A stretch of DNA of 31,122 nt from Paraglomus occultum (GCA_910592205.1 CAJVPJ010000280.1:1-31122), one strand, 5' to 3'; positions 1-10,838 are shown, counted from the first letter of the stretch. Numbers and translations are program-made. The notes: a model not told the origin generated them from the sequence alone.

Positions 1-1819
1 TTATTTTATTACCTTTTTTGTCATGTAACTATTGAGCACTATCTAGACAATGATAAACCGATTTCTAAAATCGATTGGCTCGATAAACTGGTGAGAGCGA
101 CCTATAATATTAGAGTTTCCAAAAACGTTTGCGTGGTGCTTTTCCGGTTAGACTCGGAGTCGGTTAATTCGTTTCTCCTTTCAGTTCTCTCTCTGCTTTC
201 GCCAAGAAATAAACAAACAATTCACATGACGCATAATTTATTGGGAACCTCGTTGGTTCTAAAGGGTTTGTTTAATTTCAAAATACAAAATTTTAAAAAC
301 TATCGTTCGTGCTCCCGTGTTATGCTGTGGATATAACATAAGCGTCGGTCGATTACCTAATGCTTTTTAGCAAGTTCTTTGCCAAGAAACAAGAGTAGAG
401 CATCCTTAGGGTACTGCATGTTTATTTTTATATTTGATGCTTTCAATGCTATGATAAACTCATTAAAGTTAAAGTTTAGAAGCTGCGAATGAGCACACAG
501 TTTGTGTCTAATATTATGTATCACTACTAGCTTGTAGTGAGATACCTAAATTCCGCTGAATGATTAAGGGCCAGCAGATCGTAATATCACTGCCAACAAA
601 TAATGTTTAAAGATAATATTTCTCGTTTACAAAAGGTAACAAAGATTGTCTAAATCCCCATAATTCATCCATGTTCGTAACATGCTATTTTCAACTTGTC
701 ACAATTGGCTCAATCCAAAGAAGCGAGATTGTCGATCAAGTGACACATCGGCTATTACGAGGCAAAGCCGTTTCATAAAAAGGACAACTTGTGGGCGCAT
801 TACTAAATTTGTCTCCAAAGTCGAGTATATTGAACAAGGCCATTTCGACGTAAACAAGATGGTAATTACGGATGAGAAAGAATAAAGTATTTTATTTTAT
901 TGAATCGATTACAACATATAGAACGTACGCATTTTTTAAAATCTACCGGGTAAAGTCTACTGCCCAGAGATTACGTAACTCCCAAACGCTAATCAAAACG
1001 GGCGAAAAGAAAACCATATTATAGAATATGGTTTACCTATTTATTGTTCAAATTACAAGGCTTCTTTGTGGTTGAAACGTTATTTGCATGCATGTCCCCC
1101 AGTTCTATTGTTTTTCTACATCTTTTGAAACATGTTCTGTAGTTGTTGCCCTGCCTGTCAAGACATTACTACATGGCCGACTAGGGCTTTTTACACTCTT
1201 TGTTAATTTAATTCATACATGAGAAGACTCCTGTTGTTGTGATTGAGCATATTCACAGGATGATAAATTACTAAAACGGCTGACAACTTTATTTGACATA
1301 GCCGCTGAGTAAGGAGAAAAGCTTACTAGCTGAGAAATTCCGAAAGTGTTCTCTAAAAATACTTTCCGTTTAATTGCATGTATGACAATTAAGACTTGAG
1401 ACAATTGCCTACCTTGTGCAGGGCTTTGTAAAAAGCAATACCTATTGTTTAAAGTCTTTACAATACAAAAACCCTTTTTAGAACGATATCATAAAATTTG
1501 TTAACTATTGTTTAACATATAATACATATCGGATTAGTAAATACAAAGTTACAATGATGAGATAATAAGAAGGCATATTAATATACATATTACACAAGCT
1601 TTTCTTTCTAAGAAACGTCTACCTAATGACGTACGAGAATGTTAAATTGACTACAAGGCGTGAATTAGGAATAAAAAACCCTTTCTTTTTCGTCGTTATC
1701 TGAAATTCCGAATTTGCAATTTTATCAAATGTTTCTAGGCGAATGGCTTGATTGATTTGGCCAATTGAACGATAGTGTGACAGCAACAACAGTGCAGCAG
1801 CAGCAACGTATATCGGGCA

Positions 1820-1866
1820 ATTGGTCAGTTGGTCAGTGGTCAGTGGTCAGTTGGAGTTGGTCAGTA
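1820..1866. repeat. Short GGTCAGT-type tandem repeat
   Basis: Five copies of a GGTCAGT-like heptamer, partly imperfect, follow each other directly after a CAG/CAA-rich stretch. This is a simple-sequence repeat with no obvious role. It sits about 0.75 kb upstream of the OPY2 start codon. Confidence 0.7.
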
Positions 1867-2321
1867 TTAATAAATACCCTTGAATTAGAAATTAGAGACA
1901 CTGTTGGTCGTAGCGTACTACTTATTCATCCAACTATGACTATTGACAAACACTGGATTTACAACTGATGTCGACCAAAAGTAGACTGATATTAAAATAC
2001 CAATTTTGTAATTCCACAAGGGTTCTAAAATCAGGGGACTTTACCTGTCTTGTGAAGTTTATATGGAAGAAGTTGACTAAAACACTTTTATTTGTCACAA
2101 AAATAAAACAGATAAATCGGCAATTGATTAAAATTGATTACGACAGTTCTCTCTCGACCAAATATAACAATTTTTTGGTCCACAAATATCACAATTATCC
2201 AATTAAAAATCAGTTGTGGCCAAGGCGATGTGACACATTCGCATATCAGCTCAAACATACGTTTTTTCATGTAAATAATAAATGTCCTCAATTGTTCCGG
2301 TATTCTTTTATTTACAATCTC

Positions 2322-2416
2322 TTCTCTTCCTCCCCTCCCCTCTCCCCTGTGCACCACTCTTTTGGCCTCATTCTTTTTTGTCTCTCTCTAATATATTTTT
2401 CTTTCCTCTCTTTCTC
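2322..2416 (+). promoter_or_regulatory. CT-rich promoter tract of the OPY2-like gene
   Basis: An almost pure C/T stretch on the sense strand lies about 170-270 nt before the OPY2 ATG. Pyrimidine-rich tracts near transcription starts are common in fungal promoters. Similar tracts precede the DUF7707 gene and, on the minus strand, the gene at 16241-17273, which supports a promoter or leader role by position. The exact transcription start cannot be read from sequence. Confidence 0.4.
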
Positions 2417-2589
2417 GCCATAATTTTCCGCATTTTAATCCTTCATATACATACAACCCCTCCCTTTACACTACTTCCCGCTTGTAAAAGAAAGAGTTAA
2501 CCAAGATCACGAGGCGGTCGCTCCTATTGTACAAAGCAACTTTTTACTCTTATATACATACTTGTATTATTATAATAATAAAACCGACT

Positions 2590-4266
2590 ATGCATTCTAT
2601 ACGGAATCTACGACGGTGGACAGCAACAGCATTGATATGTCTATTGGTCATCATAAATGCTTCTACAGTAATAGCAGGGCCTGGTGAAAGTAAGTTTCTC
2701 GGCCCACCAGAAATAAGCTATAAATTGAAATTTCCGGTTATATTCTAGAATCAGTTTGTTGCGAACTGATAGTCATTATAGTTAGGCAGAAATTATCATT
2801 ATCGTTTGTTTTTTTTGCAACTCTTAACCATTAGCGGAACAGATATTCTTGATAAGATTGACCATCATATAACTTGCGATTATTATATACCTTGTATCAT
2901 TTTATAACTTGTATCATTTTATAACTGACTCTTTCATTCTCTTTTTATCAACGTAGCAAAACCCTCGCTTTCAAATAATGCAACAGCAAACAACAACACA
3001 ACCGCAACCGTCACAACCACAGCTACAACCACAACTACATGTATACAATGTCCGCCCATATCAACCTGCCCACCATGTCCGGAGGATCAAATTTGTGTTG
3101 CTGGATTTACAACGTGTACTCAATGTGCTCAGCCCCGGTGCCAAAGCAAGAAGACAGTATCCAGTATATCGCCCGACGTCGGTTCCAGTAATCCGCAAAA
3201 GCCTGACAATAGTAATGCCAAATTGATTCCAGCGGTCATTGGAAGCGTGTTTGGCATTGCAGTCCTGGCTGCCGCAATGTTTGGATATGCCAAGTTCAGA
3301 AAACAACGAGGAATGGGAGCTGGTCTATTTGGAAACAGTAAATGCACGCGATTGGACGATGACAGCACGAAAGAATGGTCAATGACATCGTTGAGTGCCA
3401 ACGTCATTCCGATAGCATATATGCCACCGCCAACTACACCGGTTACTCCTACCACACCTCCCGAGGCAGTTCATCAGAGAATGCGTGCATCCTCTGTGAG
3501 TATTGGCACGACACCATTAGCCAGTCCACTGCCCAGGCCTTATTCGACGGCAAGCGATAATCCGTTTGCCAGTAACGAGGATGAGGAAGTCGGGACTATT
3601 GTACAGGCAACAAGAGGGATATCACCCTTACCGGGCACGGCTACAACGACAGCAACAGCCACAGTAGTGACTGCTACACGTGCTAAACCCGCTCTTGTCC
3701 GATTAAATACTATAAAGAGTAATAACGGCAGTGCCACCGATTTAAGATCACTGCGATCAGCATACAGCGGGGGAGCTAGCGTTCCACTTACACCAAACAC
3801 TCCACTGACTGCCAACTCGCTTCTGAGCGTTCATTCCACAACATCTACCCATTACAGTGAATTGGACTTTTCGTTGCAGTCAGATGGAAATTTGACCGTG
3901 TCATCTCAAACAGACGAACTAAACAAACAGCGTAATAATCTCAACTATAACAATGATGACAACAATAACAGAGTTAGTGGTTTCAACGATCGATATAGTT
4001 CTCCGTTCGTTGACTCTGTGGATACGCCAAGTGCGACCTATGATAACGGGTTAATGTCACCTGGTAATACCACATCTTTGCAATTGCAGAGGGAAAGCAT
4101 GTTGAGCTCAGTGAGCTCGGATCCTCGGAGCACATTCATGAGTGATATGACTAGAGATGGAGATGGGGAGATTATGATATTTTGGGGAGGGAACAATCAA
4201 CCCGGAACGGATGTCAATAATAATGAAGCTAGTAGGGACAGTCTAATCGACAAGGATAATAAATAG
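2590..4266 (+). CDS. OPY2: Opy2-like membrane anchor protein (HOG/MAPK signalling)
   Basis: Two exons, 2590-2689 and 2957-4266, give 469 aa; the intron starts GTAAGT and ends CGTAG. The ATG at 2590 opens a typical signal peptide (basic RNLRR, then a hydrophobic stretch to about residue 29). A Thr/Asn-rich segment leads into eight cysteines at residues 62, 65, 71, 74, 80, 87, 90 and 95, in the pattern CxxCPP...CPPCPEDQ...CTQC. That is the extracellular Opy2 domain as I know it from yeasts and moulds. A single transmembrane helix at about 123-146 is followed by a basic stop-transfer KFRKQR. The rest is a long, disordered Ser/Thr/Pro/Asn-rich cytoplasmic tail. In yeast, Opy2 recruits the adaptor Ste50 to the plasma membrane, and Ste50 carries the MAPKKK Ste11. 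Near the C-terminus EIMIFWGG (438-445) is a hydrophobic island in the disordered tail and could be a docking motif (inference). Family assignment is strong; the partner is inferred. Confidence 0.85.
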
Positions 4267-5109
4267 TATAGATGATTGGGTCATTAAAAAAATGGATCGG
4301 GTAATAGACTTTTTTGTTTTAAAAAAAACATCCACATTGTATGATATTGTTCACTCTACATTTTCTCTTTCTACTCCTCTCTCTCTTTCTCTCTTATATC
4401 TCTTCCCTTCTCTTTTCTCCTCATCCTTATCTACCCACCTTTATTCATGTGTTTAGACGGAATTTCGAAATAAAAACGTGCGTATTGCCACGTGATTGCT
4501 ACTATTTATTACTCATTTGTTGATTCACCAACCAAGTTAGGGGATAAACTCTCGAACTAATACAAAATTGTCCGAGTTATTTTCTGCATTGCACGTAATA
4601 ATTAATGTAACCATCATGTGACCCCATCCTTTATCCAACCATTGTTCTTCCTCGTTCTATGAATAGTCTATATCCATATTCTAGTACTAAAAAAATTTCC
4701 CCGCTCTTTCAGCCTTGTGTATTAAAGGAGCATGGTCCTACTAGATCAGCGCTTAAGTTTCCATTTATAGCATATCTAAAAAAAAGAGTCACTTGAGATT
4801 TATTAATAGAAATGACACACTGCATTCGGGGCCATATCAGTACTCGAATATTATTTGTTGTTAATACATGTGTTCCTGTCGAACGTTTTGTGTGTGTGCA
4901 CTCTTTTTCTTCTTCGTCCCATCCTCTCTTTCTCCACACCATTTTTACATAAACGCCGACATTTTCCCTGTTGGCGCAAGCTGAGAGTATTAAAAAGAAG
5001 AAAAAAGCAAATTTAATACTTGTAGGATAGAGAGTATACTTACGCATTTCCACCAACTCCGTTAGTCTTATTCTTTCTCTCTCTCTGAAAATTCCCAAAA
5101 ATTACCGTC
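4267..5109. other. Intergenic region, OPY2-like to DUF7707 gene
   Basis: No gene is supported. There are strong CT-rich runs at about 4360-4440 and again at 5071-5086, the second only about 25 nt before the next ATG. The minus-strand open frame 4709-5098 is a by-product of these tracts. The region should contain the OPY2 3' end and the promoter of the DUF7707 gene. Confidence 0.5.
5071..5086 (+). promoter_or_regulatory. CT-rich tract before the DUF7707 gene
   Basis: A short sense-strand pyrimidine run lies about 25-40 nt upstream of the start codon at 5110. It resembles the leader tract of the OPY2-like gene and probably marks the transcription start or 5' leader. Confidence 0.35.
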
Positions 5110-5945
5110 ATGGTGAATAACCAGATTGCCGCCTTATTAGTCGCTTTGTTTGCGACACTAGTTGTCTTTTGCGGAGTAGGAGCACTAGACCGTAAGTATA
5201 ACCGCAGATAATTTGTTGCGTCTACATCTGAGAGAGTGAGAAAAAAAGTCTTGCTATAACGCTCACACGTTTTTCTTTGAAAACAAAACTACACAGCCAA
5301 TACCGTTCCTCTTGATCAAAGAAAAACTTGGTGCACTAACCAGGTTGCAACTTGCACCAACATATGCCAGGATAGTGGAAATGGCGTTGCGTCGAATACT
5401 TGCGATCCTACAAACTTGAGCTATGACTGCAGATGCAGTAATGGTTTAGCTCCTAATTCTAGTGGTAAGTAGAAAAGTGAAAAATAAAACTTACGTTTTG
5501 GGAAAAGTATATGATTGATAGTTTGTTGCGTTTCGCATTAAGAGAATGTGACTTTATTTTTACAACATTTACGCATCTTTTTCCTTCCAAAACCAAATAT
5601 TTCTAACCCCACATTTTTTGGTCATTTTCAATAGAATACACACAGACCATCCCATATTTCGAATGCACATACGACCAAGATGCTTGTACCAAGGCTTGTG
5701 CTGTCGGTGACCAAGTATGCATCAACGGTTGTCAAAGGAACTGCACAGCTGAACATCCTAAAGTTGCAGGACCAACAACTGCGGTAATCTCTCCCACTTC
5801 CACTTCCACGCAGACTGCTGGTGGTGATGGTGCACCTGCGCCGAGCAATTACTTCAACTCTGCCAATCGTCTCCCCCAGTCTGTCATCAATGGATCTTTT
5901 GTTATCTTTTTAACGGCGGTCATGGTTTTCTTTGGTCGTCTGTGA
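5110..5945 (+). CDS. Secreted GPI-anchored DUF7707-domain protein
   Basis: Three exons, 5110-5191, 5298-5464 and 5635-5945, with GTAAGT donors and CAG/TAG acceptors, give about 186 aa. Residues 1-25 form a signal peptide. The mature part has twelve cysteines (about 40, 47, 51, 63, 72, 74, 94, 101, 105, 112, 116, 120) with the patterns WCTNQ...CTNIC, NTCDP...YDCRCSNG and EYTQTIPYFEC. I recognise these as the fungal DUF7707 domain, whose function is unknown. A Thr/Ser/Pro/Gly linker precedes a C-terminal hydrophobic tail (NGSFVIFLTAVMVFF), a GPI-attachment signal, so the product probably sits on the plasma membrane or wall. By the printed coordinates exon 2 is one base short of the length the frame requires, so a one-base slip near 5330-5345 (in my reading, the assembly or the gene) should be checked. 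The family call does not depend on it. Confidence 0.75.
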
Positions 5946-8040
5946 GAGGTTTTTTTTTTTGCTGTATGCATTCAGTAGATTAAGCCATGAAAAGATTATT
6001 GTCACAGAAAGAAAAAAATCCCCCAAACTATTTACTGCAATATACGATGGGAAATTGGTACGCCCATCTCTAGAACAGTGTGGACTCTTTTTTTTTTTTT
6101 TAAACTCTACTTTTCCTTTTAATTTGCTAATATTTAATAAAAAAGCCCCTCCTTCTTGTGTGTTGTTGGACTATTCCTCTACGTCATGTGACAAATAAAA
6201 AGGGTCGAGTTCGAAAGAATATGTGTAATTGGCCCAAACTATTTAAGACCATGTCATTTACACAAAATACATTGAAATATGTCTTGGCATGTACGCCTAA
6301 CGCGTCTGTGGCAAAACTTTATTATCGACACGACATGACCGTGAGATTATATACATCGATTGAGATGATTTACATGTTATACAACTAGCACATGCGTGTG
6401 TGTTGTGTGGAATGCAGACTTTGATTGTTGCGATAGATGTTGAATTAATGATGCAATCCCATATGAAACGTTGGGAATAAGCCTTAAAATTTTGTAAATC
6501 TATTAATAATCATGATAAGAGAAATGTAAGACTTGGTGTTACGCGCCACAAAGTTATCTGGATGCAGCCGTGCACACATTGTCCTGCGACAAAAGTAAAC
6601 AGACGTGGTCAAAACAGAAATACGTGAAACGAAATTTCGGATAAATTCGATAGAATATGTGGGGTGTATAACATTGCAAGAATAGTTACTAAGTATTTGG
6701 TTTGTAATATCGAGGACATGCTATTTTGGAACGTACCAAATTTATCAACATACTAATACGTACGACATGTACTTGGAAATATTTAAGTATCCCACCAGTT
6801 CGACAATGTGGACAAGAAAAATTATAGAAATTAGGGAATCCAGCAGTAGACTTTAATTCTATTACAGTCTACATCTGGATGTTGAATCCGACTCGATATT
6901 ATAAGAGCTAGCGTATACTGCTACCAAAGGAAAATGTTTGTGAACAATGGTTAAATGAAGACAGTGATAATTTTCTGTCTTGCAGAAATTGACGTAATAG
7001 TCGTCGTTAATGTGGTGATAAATAAGTCTGAATGTTTATGTGCTATTATATAGGGAAAAAATTGTCGGGTAAGGAATTTCTCGTGGGGCTTGAGTTTACA
7101 TGGAAGTACACTAGCATTAAATTCGATTGCTTTACTTTTACAAAAAAGTAAGTGAAAAGAATAGATGTTATTGAAGTTTTTTGCAACTGTACATTCTGTT
7201 ACAGAAAAAAATATTTGAAATTTTGACATCAGGAACTATGTAATCATATACAATAGATTACTTACCACAAACAACACCATCTGTTCTCGGGCGAGTGACA
7301 AATTTGGCGTTTTGTGTAAAATTTATATACTGTATAAAAACAGTAACTAGAATCTTTTCATTCATAAACTCGTTTTGCAACACTCTTATAATGAGGCTTG
7401 ATTAATGACTTTTATAGACTGGTTTTTGGACTAATGACTGGGTTCTGAACTCAGACACAACAATAATAAATGCCAAAATGGCTCGGAGAAGGCACCGTTA
7501 TAATTATGTCTCACATGATAATGTAAGAAATATTATTTGAGCATTCTGTATTTCTTATGTTCGAGCCGGAATAAACGAAATACATATACGATCGGAAAGC
7601 GATATCCAGATACTCGCTTTTTCTTATTACAAATTCTATTTTCACATGCCTTCCTATGATTGCGTGTGAATACTAGCATGTTACACATTAAAGATACTGA
7701 TAGGCCAATTAAAGTCAATAGGAAGAAAGGAGCCGATTGTGTACACATCGAAATTTACTTTAACGGATTTGGTTTAAGACCAGACTTTAATTCGAGCTAT
7801 TTGTCTCTGTACGAATAACAAACTTATTACTATTATGTTTTATTCGACACTAGCTTGTAGATTATCTCGCTAATTGTATCTAAAACAGTTCTGAACTAAC
7901 AACATAAAAAAAACAACTACTTTATATACCGAAGGCTTTTGCGCGTAAAATTTATTTCAAAATAGCGAGTTCAATATTTCGGCCTGTTCTCTAGCAACTC
8001 TATGCAAAATTGTAGTCAATTTTGAAAGTATTTTTTTTTT
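5946..8040. other. Long AT-rich gene-poor region
   Basis: No gene is supported over about 2.1 kb. Open frames at 6158-6388 (plus), 6951-7229 (minus, ATG start) and 7533-7748 (minus) have no recognisable motif or convincing splice partners. A short minus-strand frame of about 31 codons follows a CAG acceptor-like site near 6590, but I could not extend it. The stretch is probably old, eroded intergenic or repeat DNA. Confidence 0.45.
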
Positions 8041-8428
8041 TTAAAAAAAGACATTATTAAACTTATCTAAAAATTGCAAAAGCAGGTTGGGCCTAGTTGT
8101 CTTCACCTTGGACAAAAATCTGTCCATATTCTTTAAAGCTTGAGCTGCAAACCCTCTGTCCATAAAACTAACGAAAACCGCAATTGCAATTACGATTTTT
8201 CTCTGCTGTGTTTGTTCAAAAGTTTTATCTAATCGTCAAATTGGCGGCCATAAAAAAATAAAAGCAAAGCCTCTATTCTATTAGCAAACGATGAACGCAT
8301 ATACTGTACATTATCACATTAGGCACTAAATTTAATTTTATAGAGCATACTATCTGCAATGTTTCTAGTACATGGAATAATGCCCTATGAAAACATTCAA
8401 AATTGTTGGCATAAAACTGGCATCCTTC
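8041..8428 (-). CDS. Cryptic two-exon coding track, unrecognised (partial or decayed gene)
   Basis: Two open stretches on the minus strand join cleanly in phase: 8428-8305 (41 codons plus 1 nt, donor GTATAT) and 8228-8041 (2 nt plus 61 codons and a TAA stop, acceptor GATTAG). Together they give about 103 residues, protein-like in composition: FYANNFECFHRALFHVLETL in the first, then QQRKIVIAIAVFVSFMDRG and ALKNMDRFLSKVKTTRPNLL in the second. I see no start codon. Upstream, an in-frame TAG at about 8429-8431 separates it from another open stretch with CxCxCKKC-like residues, so the true 5' end is missing or the gene is broken. I do not recognise the family. It could be the 3' part of a multicopy gene or a pseudogene. 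Confidence 0.35.
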
Positions 8429-8744
8429 CTACATCATCACTTGAATGCATTTTTTACATCGACAACGACAATACGAACGTAATGCACGAACACCTTTTGA
8501 TGCAATAATAAGTCAGACTAGCAAAAATAAAAATAAAAAAAGCGTCAATGAATACTAATTCAGAATTTAATCGATCAACTAATTTATCAAATCTGTTGTC
8601 TGCTAAGGTTAAGTAATGAGCAATCGAGGTTATTTTGTTGTTCTATCTATTACTATATTAATACTAACATTATATAAATATAAAATTTATTGCTGTCATA
8701 GTATGGAGAATTTTGTCACAATTAACAATGTTGAATAATAATAT

Positions 8745-8905
8745 TATATTCAAGATATACTAAATCATAATAATGAACTTGAAACAGAAGATAATTCTGA
8801 TATAAGAGAAATAAAATTCTGTTAAAGTAGGCAAAGATGCATTGCAAAAGTCTTTATTGTTTCTTGAACAACAGGATAACAATAACATGCAGACAATTTA
8901 TTAGT
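8745..8905 (+). pseudogene. Possible degenerate transposase C-terminal tail
   Basis: Plus-strand frames read NNELETEDNSDIREIK and, after a frameshift, KDALQKSLLFLEQQDNNNMQ. An acidic stretch followed by a short helical segment containing an EQQ motif resembles what I remember at the C-terminus of pogo/Tigger-type (Tc1/mariner superfamily) transposases in AM fungi. Stops and at least one frame change make it non-functional. The resemblance is from memory over a short length and could be chance. Confidence 0.25.
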
Positions 8906-9039
8906 CGTTCATCGACTAATTAATCGAGTTTTATATCATTGTAAATTAAAGTATAAACAGTTATCCTTAGAAAACCTTTTTGATAGATATCCGCATTGAT
9001 ATTTTTCATAATAAATTTGCGGTTATTTTTTGTCGCACC

Positions 9040-9056
9040 ATGAATCAATGATTCAT
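9040..9056. repeat. 17-nt palindrome
   Basis: ATGAATCA and TGATTCAT flank a single A, forming a perfect dyad. It overlaps the TGA stop of the cryptic minus-strand gene ending at 9053. It may be chance or a small hairpin in the transcript end. Confidence 0.6.
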
Positions 9057-9740
9057 CCATGTTGATAATTTAGACAATTATCTTGGAAAGTTGGTGTCTG
9101 AATTAAAGGCAAATGGGGTGTGGTATCTTCATTGCAAAGTGGTGGAATTCCTACTGACATAGAAGGATACTAATACAGCACTGATTTTCAAGAGTAAGAG
9201 GTACAAAAATTATTTCATACCTTGCTCCCAGAACCGTACGTCACCGGTATTCTTCGCGAGACGGCTGCGTCCCCTCACCGTGACAATAAGCTCTGTGGTG
9301 TCGATGCTTAGTGATGAGGCCACCGACTTGGCCAACTTTATTATATTATTCAAGTATCTATTCTCTAATATCGCACATTATGTTTCTACACGAATGATTT
9401 ATGTTGACTATTGTGATCCATGTTTCGTAGTACATTTGTCGCAGACTTACAATGGGTTCACATCTCGAACATATTCTGAGGCAAGAGATATATTCTCCAT
9501 CGGCCTTTCTATACTATTTGTAACATTTATGATATATAACTATTAAATAAAAATTACAACGTTCTAATTTAATCGCTACTCTTAATGCCATATTAGTTTC
9601 GTTAATATATATTTAAAATAACATCGCCGTTTCATCATACGGATGATATATCACCGAAGGTCAGGCACAACATATGTGCCTGGAATATTAACAGACGAAG
9701 AAATGCCGTTCTCACATAAAATTTTAATATTCGTTATACA
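9053..9740 (-). CDS. Cryptic four-exon gene, unrecognised (5' end missing)
   Basis: Four minus-strand exons fit in phase: 9740-9655, 9513-9451, 9357-9221 and 9150-9053 (TGA stop). Introns are 141, 93 and 70 nt with donors GTGATA, GTAAGT and GTATGA and TAG acceptors. The joined frame gives 127 residues with no internal stop. Segments include SSSVNIPGTYVVPDL, MENISLASEYVRDVNP, DTTELIVTVRGRSRLAKNTG, DVRFWEQ and LPLIQTPTFQDNC. Agreement of phase at three junctions, and composition richer in GC than the flanks, argue for real coding. The longer plus-strand open frames over the same bases are its shadows. Upstream an in-frame TAG separates exon 1 from a short ATG-started stretch (MWRQKLTFTNAI), so the 5' end is unresolved or the gene is broken. 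I do not recognise the family. Confidence 0.45.
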
Positions 9741-10490
9741 CTATATCGTAAATATTATTGCATTAGTGAATGTTAGTTTCTGCCGCCACATTAATATTTC
9801 TTTTTCCACTGTAATGCTCCTATTGGATTTTCATCAGAGTATCCACATTTCGCTTCGTGTCTCTATCACACTCTATGGCTCCGATACTCTACTAACATTT
9901 TGGCATAGGTTCCTCATTAACGAATAATATTTTAACTTAAACAAAGTAACAATAAATTTTCAATAGTTTCGCAACTATAATAGGTTCACAGTAACTTTAT
10001 TGATCGAACGAGTATCAACTTTCAAACGAGTATATTAAACTCTCGGTGTTATACAGCGGTCTATATTACGAACGCCTTTTTTGTATGTACTAAACGTAAA
10101 GTCTGCAGTTTTTCTAAATTGAACACTTTTCATGCTTCTCTTATTAGTCGTCAAGAGATTACGCCAAAAACATCAATAAACGAATACTAGACAACTTGCT
10201 TGTTGATTTTTCTTACATCAAAGTATCGGTATCGAAAATAAAAATGATAACAATAATACGATCGATAATAATTCCAATAATTCCAATAATAAATAACATT
10301 TTTACTGCTACCCCAGGAATCCGTTTTACTTTTCAGCAGTATGGAGGAAGAGTTGTTTATATAATGAATTTCATATACTCATGTGGTCAAGTTGTTGTTT
10401 CAACCCAAACTTGATAATAATTAAGAAGAAACTTTTAAAAATTGAAGCAAATCTAAGTTATTATTACAAACCATAAATACATGCGTTTCA
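9741..10490. other. AT-rich region without a clear gene
   Basis: Short minus-strand coding-like patches near 9760-9930 could be further 5' exons of the cryptic gene ending at 9053, but I found no phase-consistent joins. The plus-strand open frame 10196-10414 is rich in Ile and shows no motif. Nothing else is supported. Confidence 0.4.
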
Positions 10491-10499
10491 CCAACTTGT

Positions 10500-10838
10500 C
10501 ACCCGATCCAAAATACTCGGGGTAAGGGTGGTTTTGACCAATCAAATAATTCCGTGAGTAAACACCATATCTCGACAGTCCCCAGAGCCCCATTTACTTG
10601 TGGGTAATAATCACCATCATCAGCGGTCAGCACAGGCCCCTTTTAAAGGATTGGAGGTTGCATCCACCCCGAATTGTTCACCATAATTAATAAGAGGGTG
10701 CCTAGGGTGTTGAAACAACCACCGGGATCCGTTCATTCTCCGACTTCCCCGACAATTATTTCCGACAATTCCCGCTGAAATTATCTTGGTGCCGAAATAT
10801 TTATTGGGAATAATTGTCGGGGAAATGAATCAGACCCC
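10500..10838. mobile_element. Probable non-autonomous repeat element with a foldback end
   Basis: This block is clearly richer in G and C than its flanks, has no open frame of note, and ends in a foldback. Arms at 10724-10770 and 10805-10838 (left GGGATC..., right arm its imperfect reverse complement) share the core CCCCGACAATTATT / AATAATTGTCGGGG with one mismatch over 18 bp. The whole foldback is about 115 bp. A GGTGGTT-type segment near 10526 recurs inverted near 10720. This fits a MITE or a solo terminal repeat; I cannot define target-site duplications, so the element borders are uncertain. Confidence 0.45.
10724..10838. repeat. Foldback inverted repeat
   Basis: The best-matched part of the arms is TCCCCGACAATTATTTCC against GGGAATAATTGTCGGGGA. 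Outside it, GGGATCCGTTCATT faces the reverse complement of AATGAATCAGACCCC, with a small extra insert in the left arm. The arms can pair to form a long hairpin, as in small terminal-inverted-repeat elements. Confidence 0.65.

Larger units (their letters stand above)
1..2589. other. Gene-poor region upstream of the OPY2-like gene
   Basis: I see no supportable gene here. Several open frames exist (for example 682-885, 1765-1968 and 1968-2423 on plus) but they lack recognisable motifs, and the longest runs straight into a pyrimidine-rich low-complexity tract. Visible structure: a perfect 7-bp inverted repeat with a 6-nt loop at 521-540 (arms TCACTAC and GTAGTGA), a CAG/CAA-rich stretch at about 1781-1806, a short GGTCAGT-type repeat at 1820-1866, and the CT-rich tract at 2322-2416. 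The last is probably part of the OPY2 promoter or 5' leader. The 682-885 frame starts with ATG and could be a fragment of a decayed gene, but nothing identifies it. Confidence 0.5.

Noticed and set aside
1968-2423. 151-codon plus-strand open frame with ATG
   Set aside because: No motif; its second half is translation of the CT-rich tract; it ends just before a well-supported gene whose promoter it would overlap.
3129-3815. Two minus-strand open frames inside the OPY2-like gene
   Set aside because: They are antisense shadows of the Opy2 exon, which has clear domain evidence.
4709-5098. 129-codon minus-strand open frame
   Set aside because: Arises largely from CT/GA repeats upstream of the DUF7707 gene; no motif.
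9280-9927. Two plus-strand open frames of 88 and 94 codons
   Set aside because: Antisense to the phase-consistent spliced minus-strand exons; hydrophobic, Ile-rich composition typical of shadows in AT-rich DNA.
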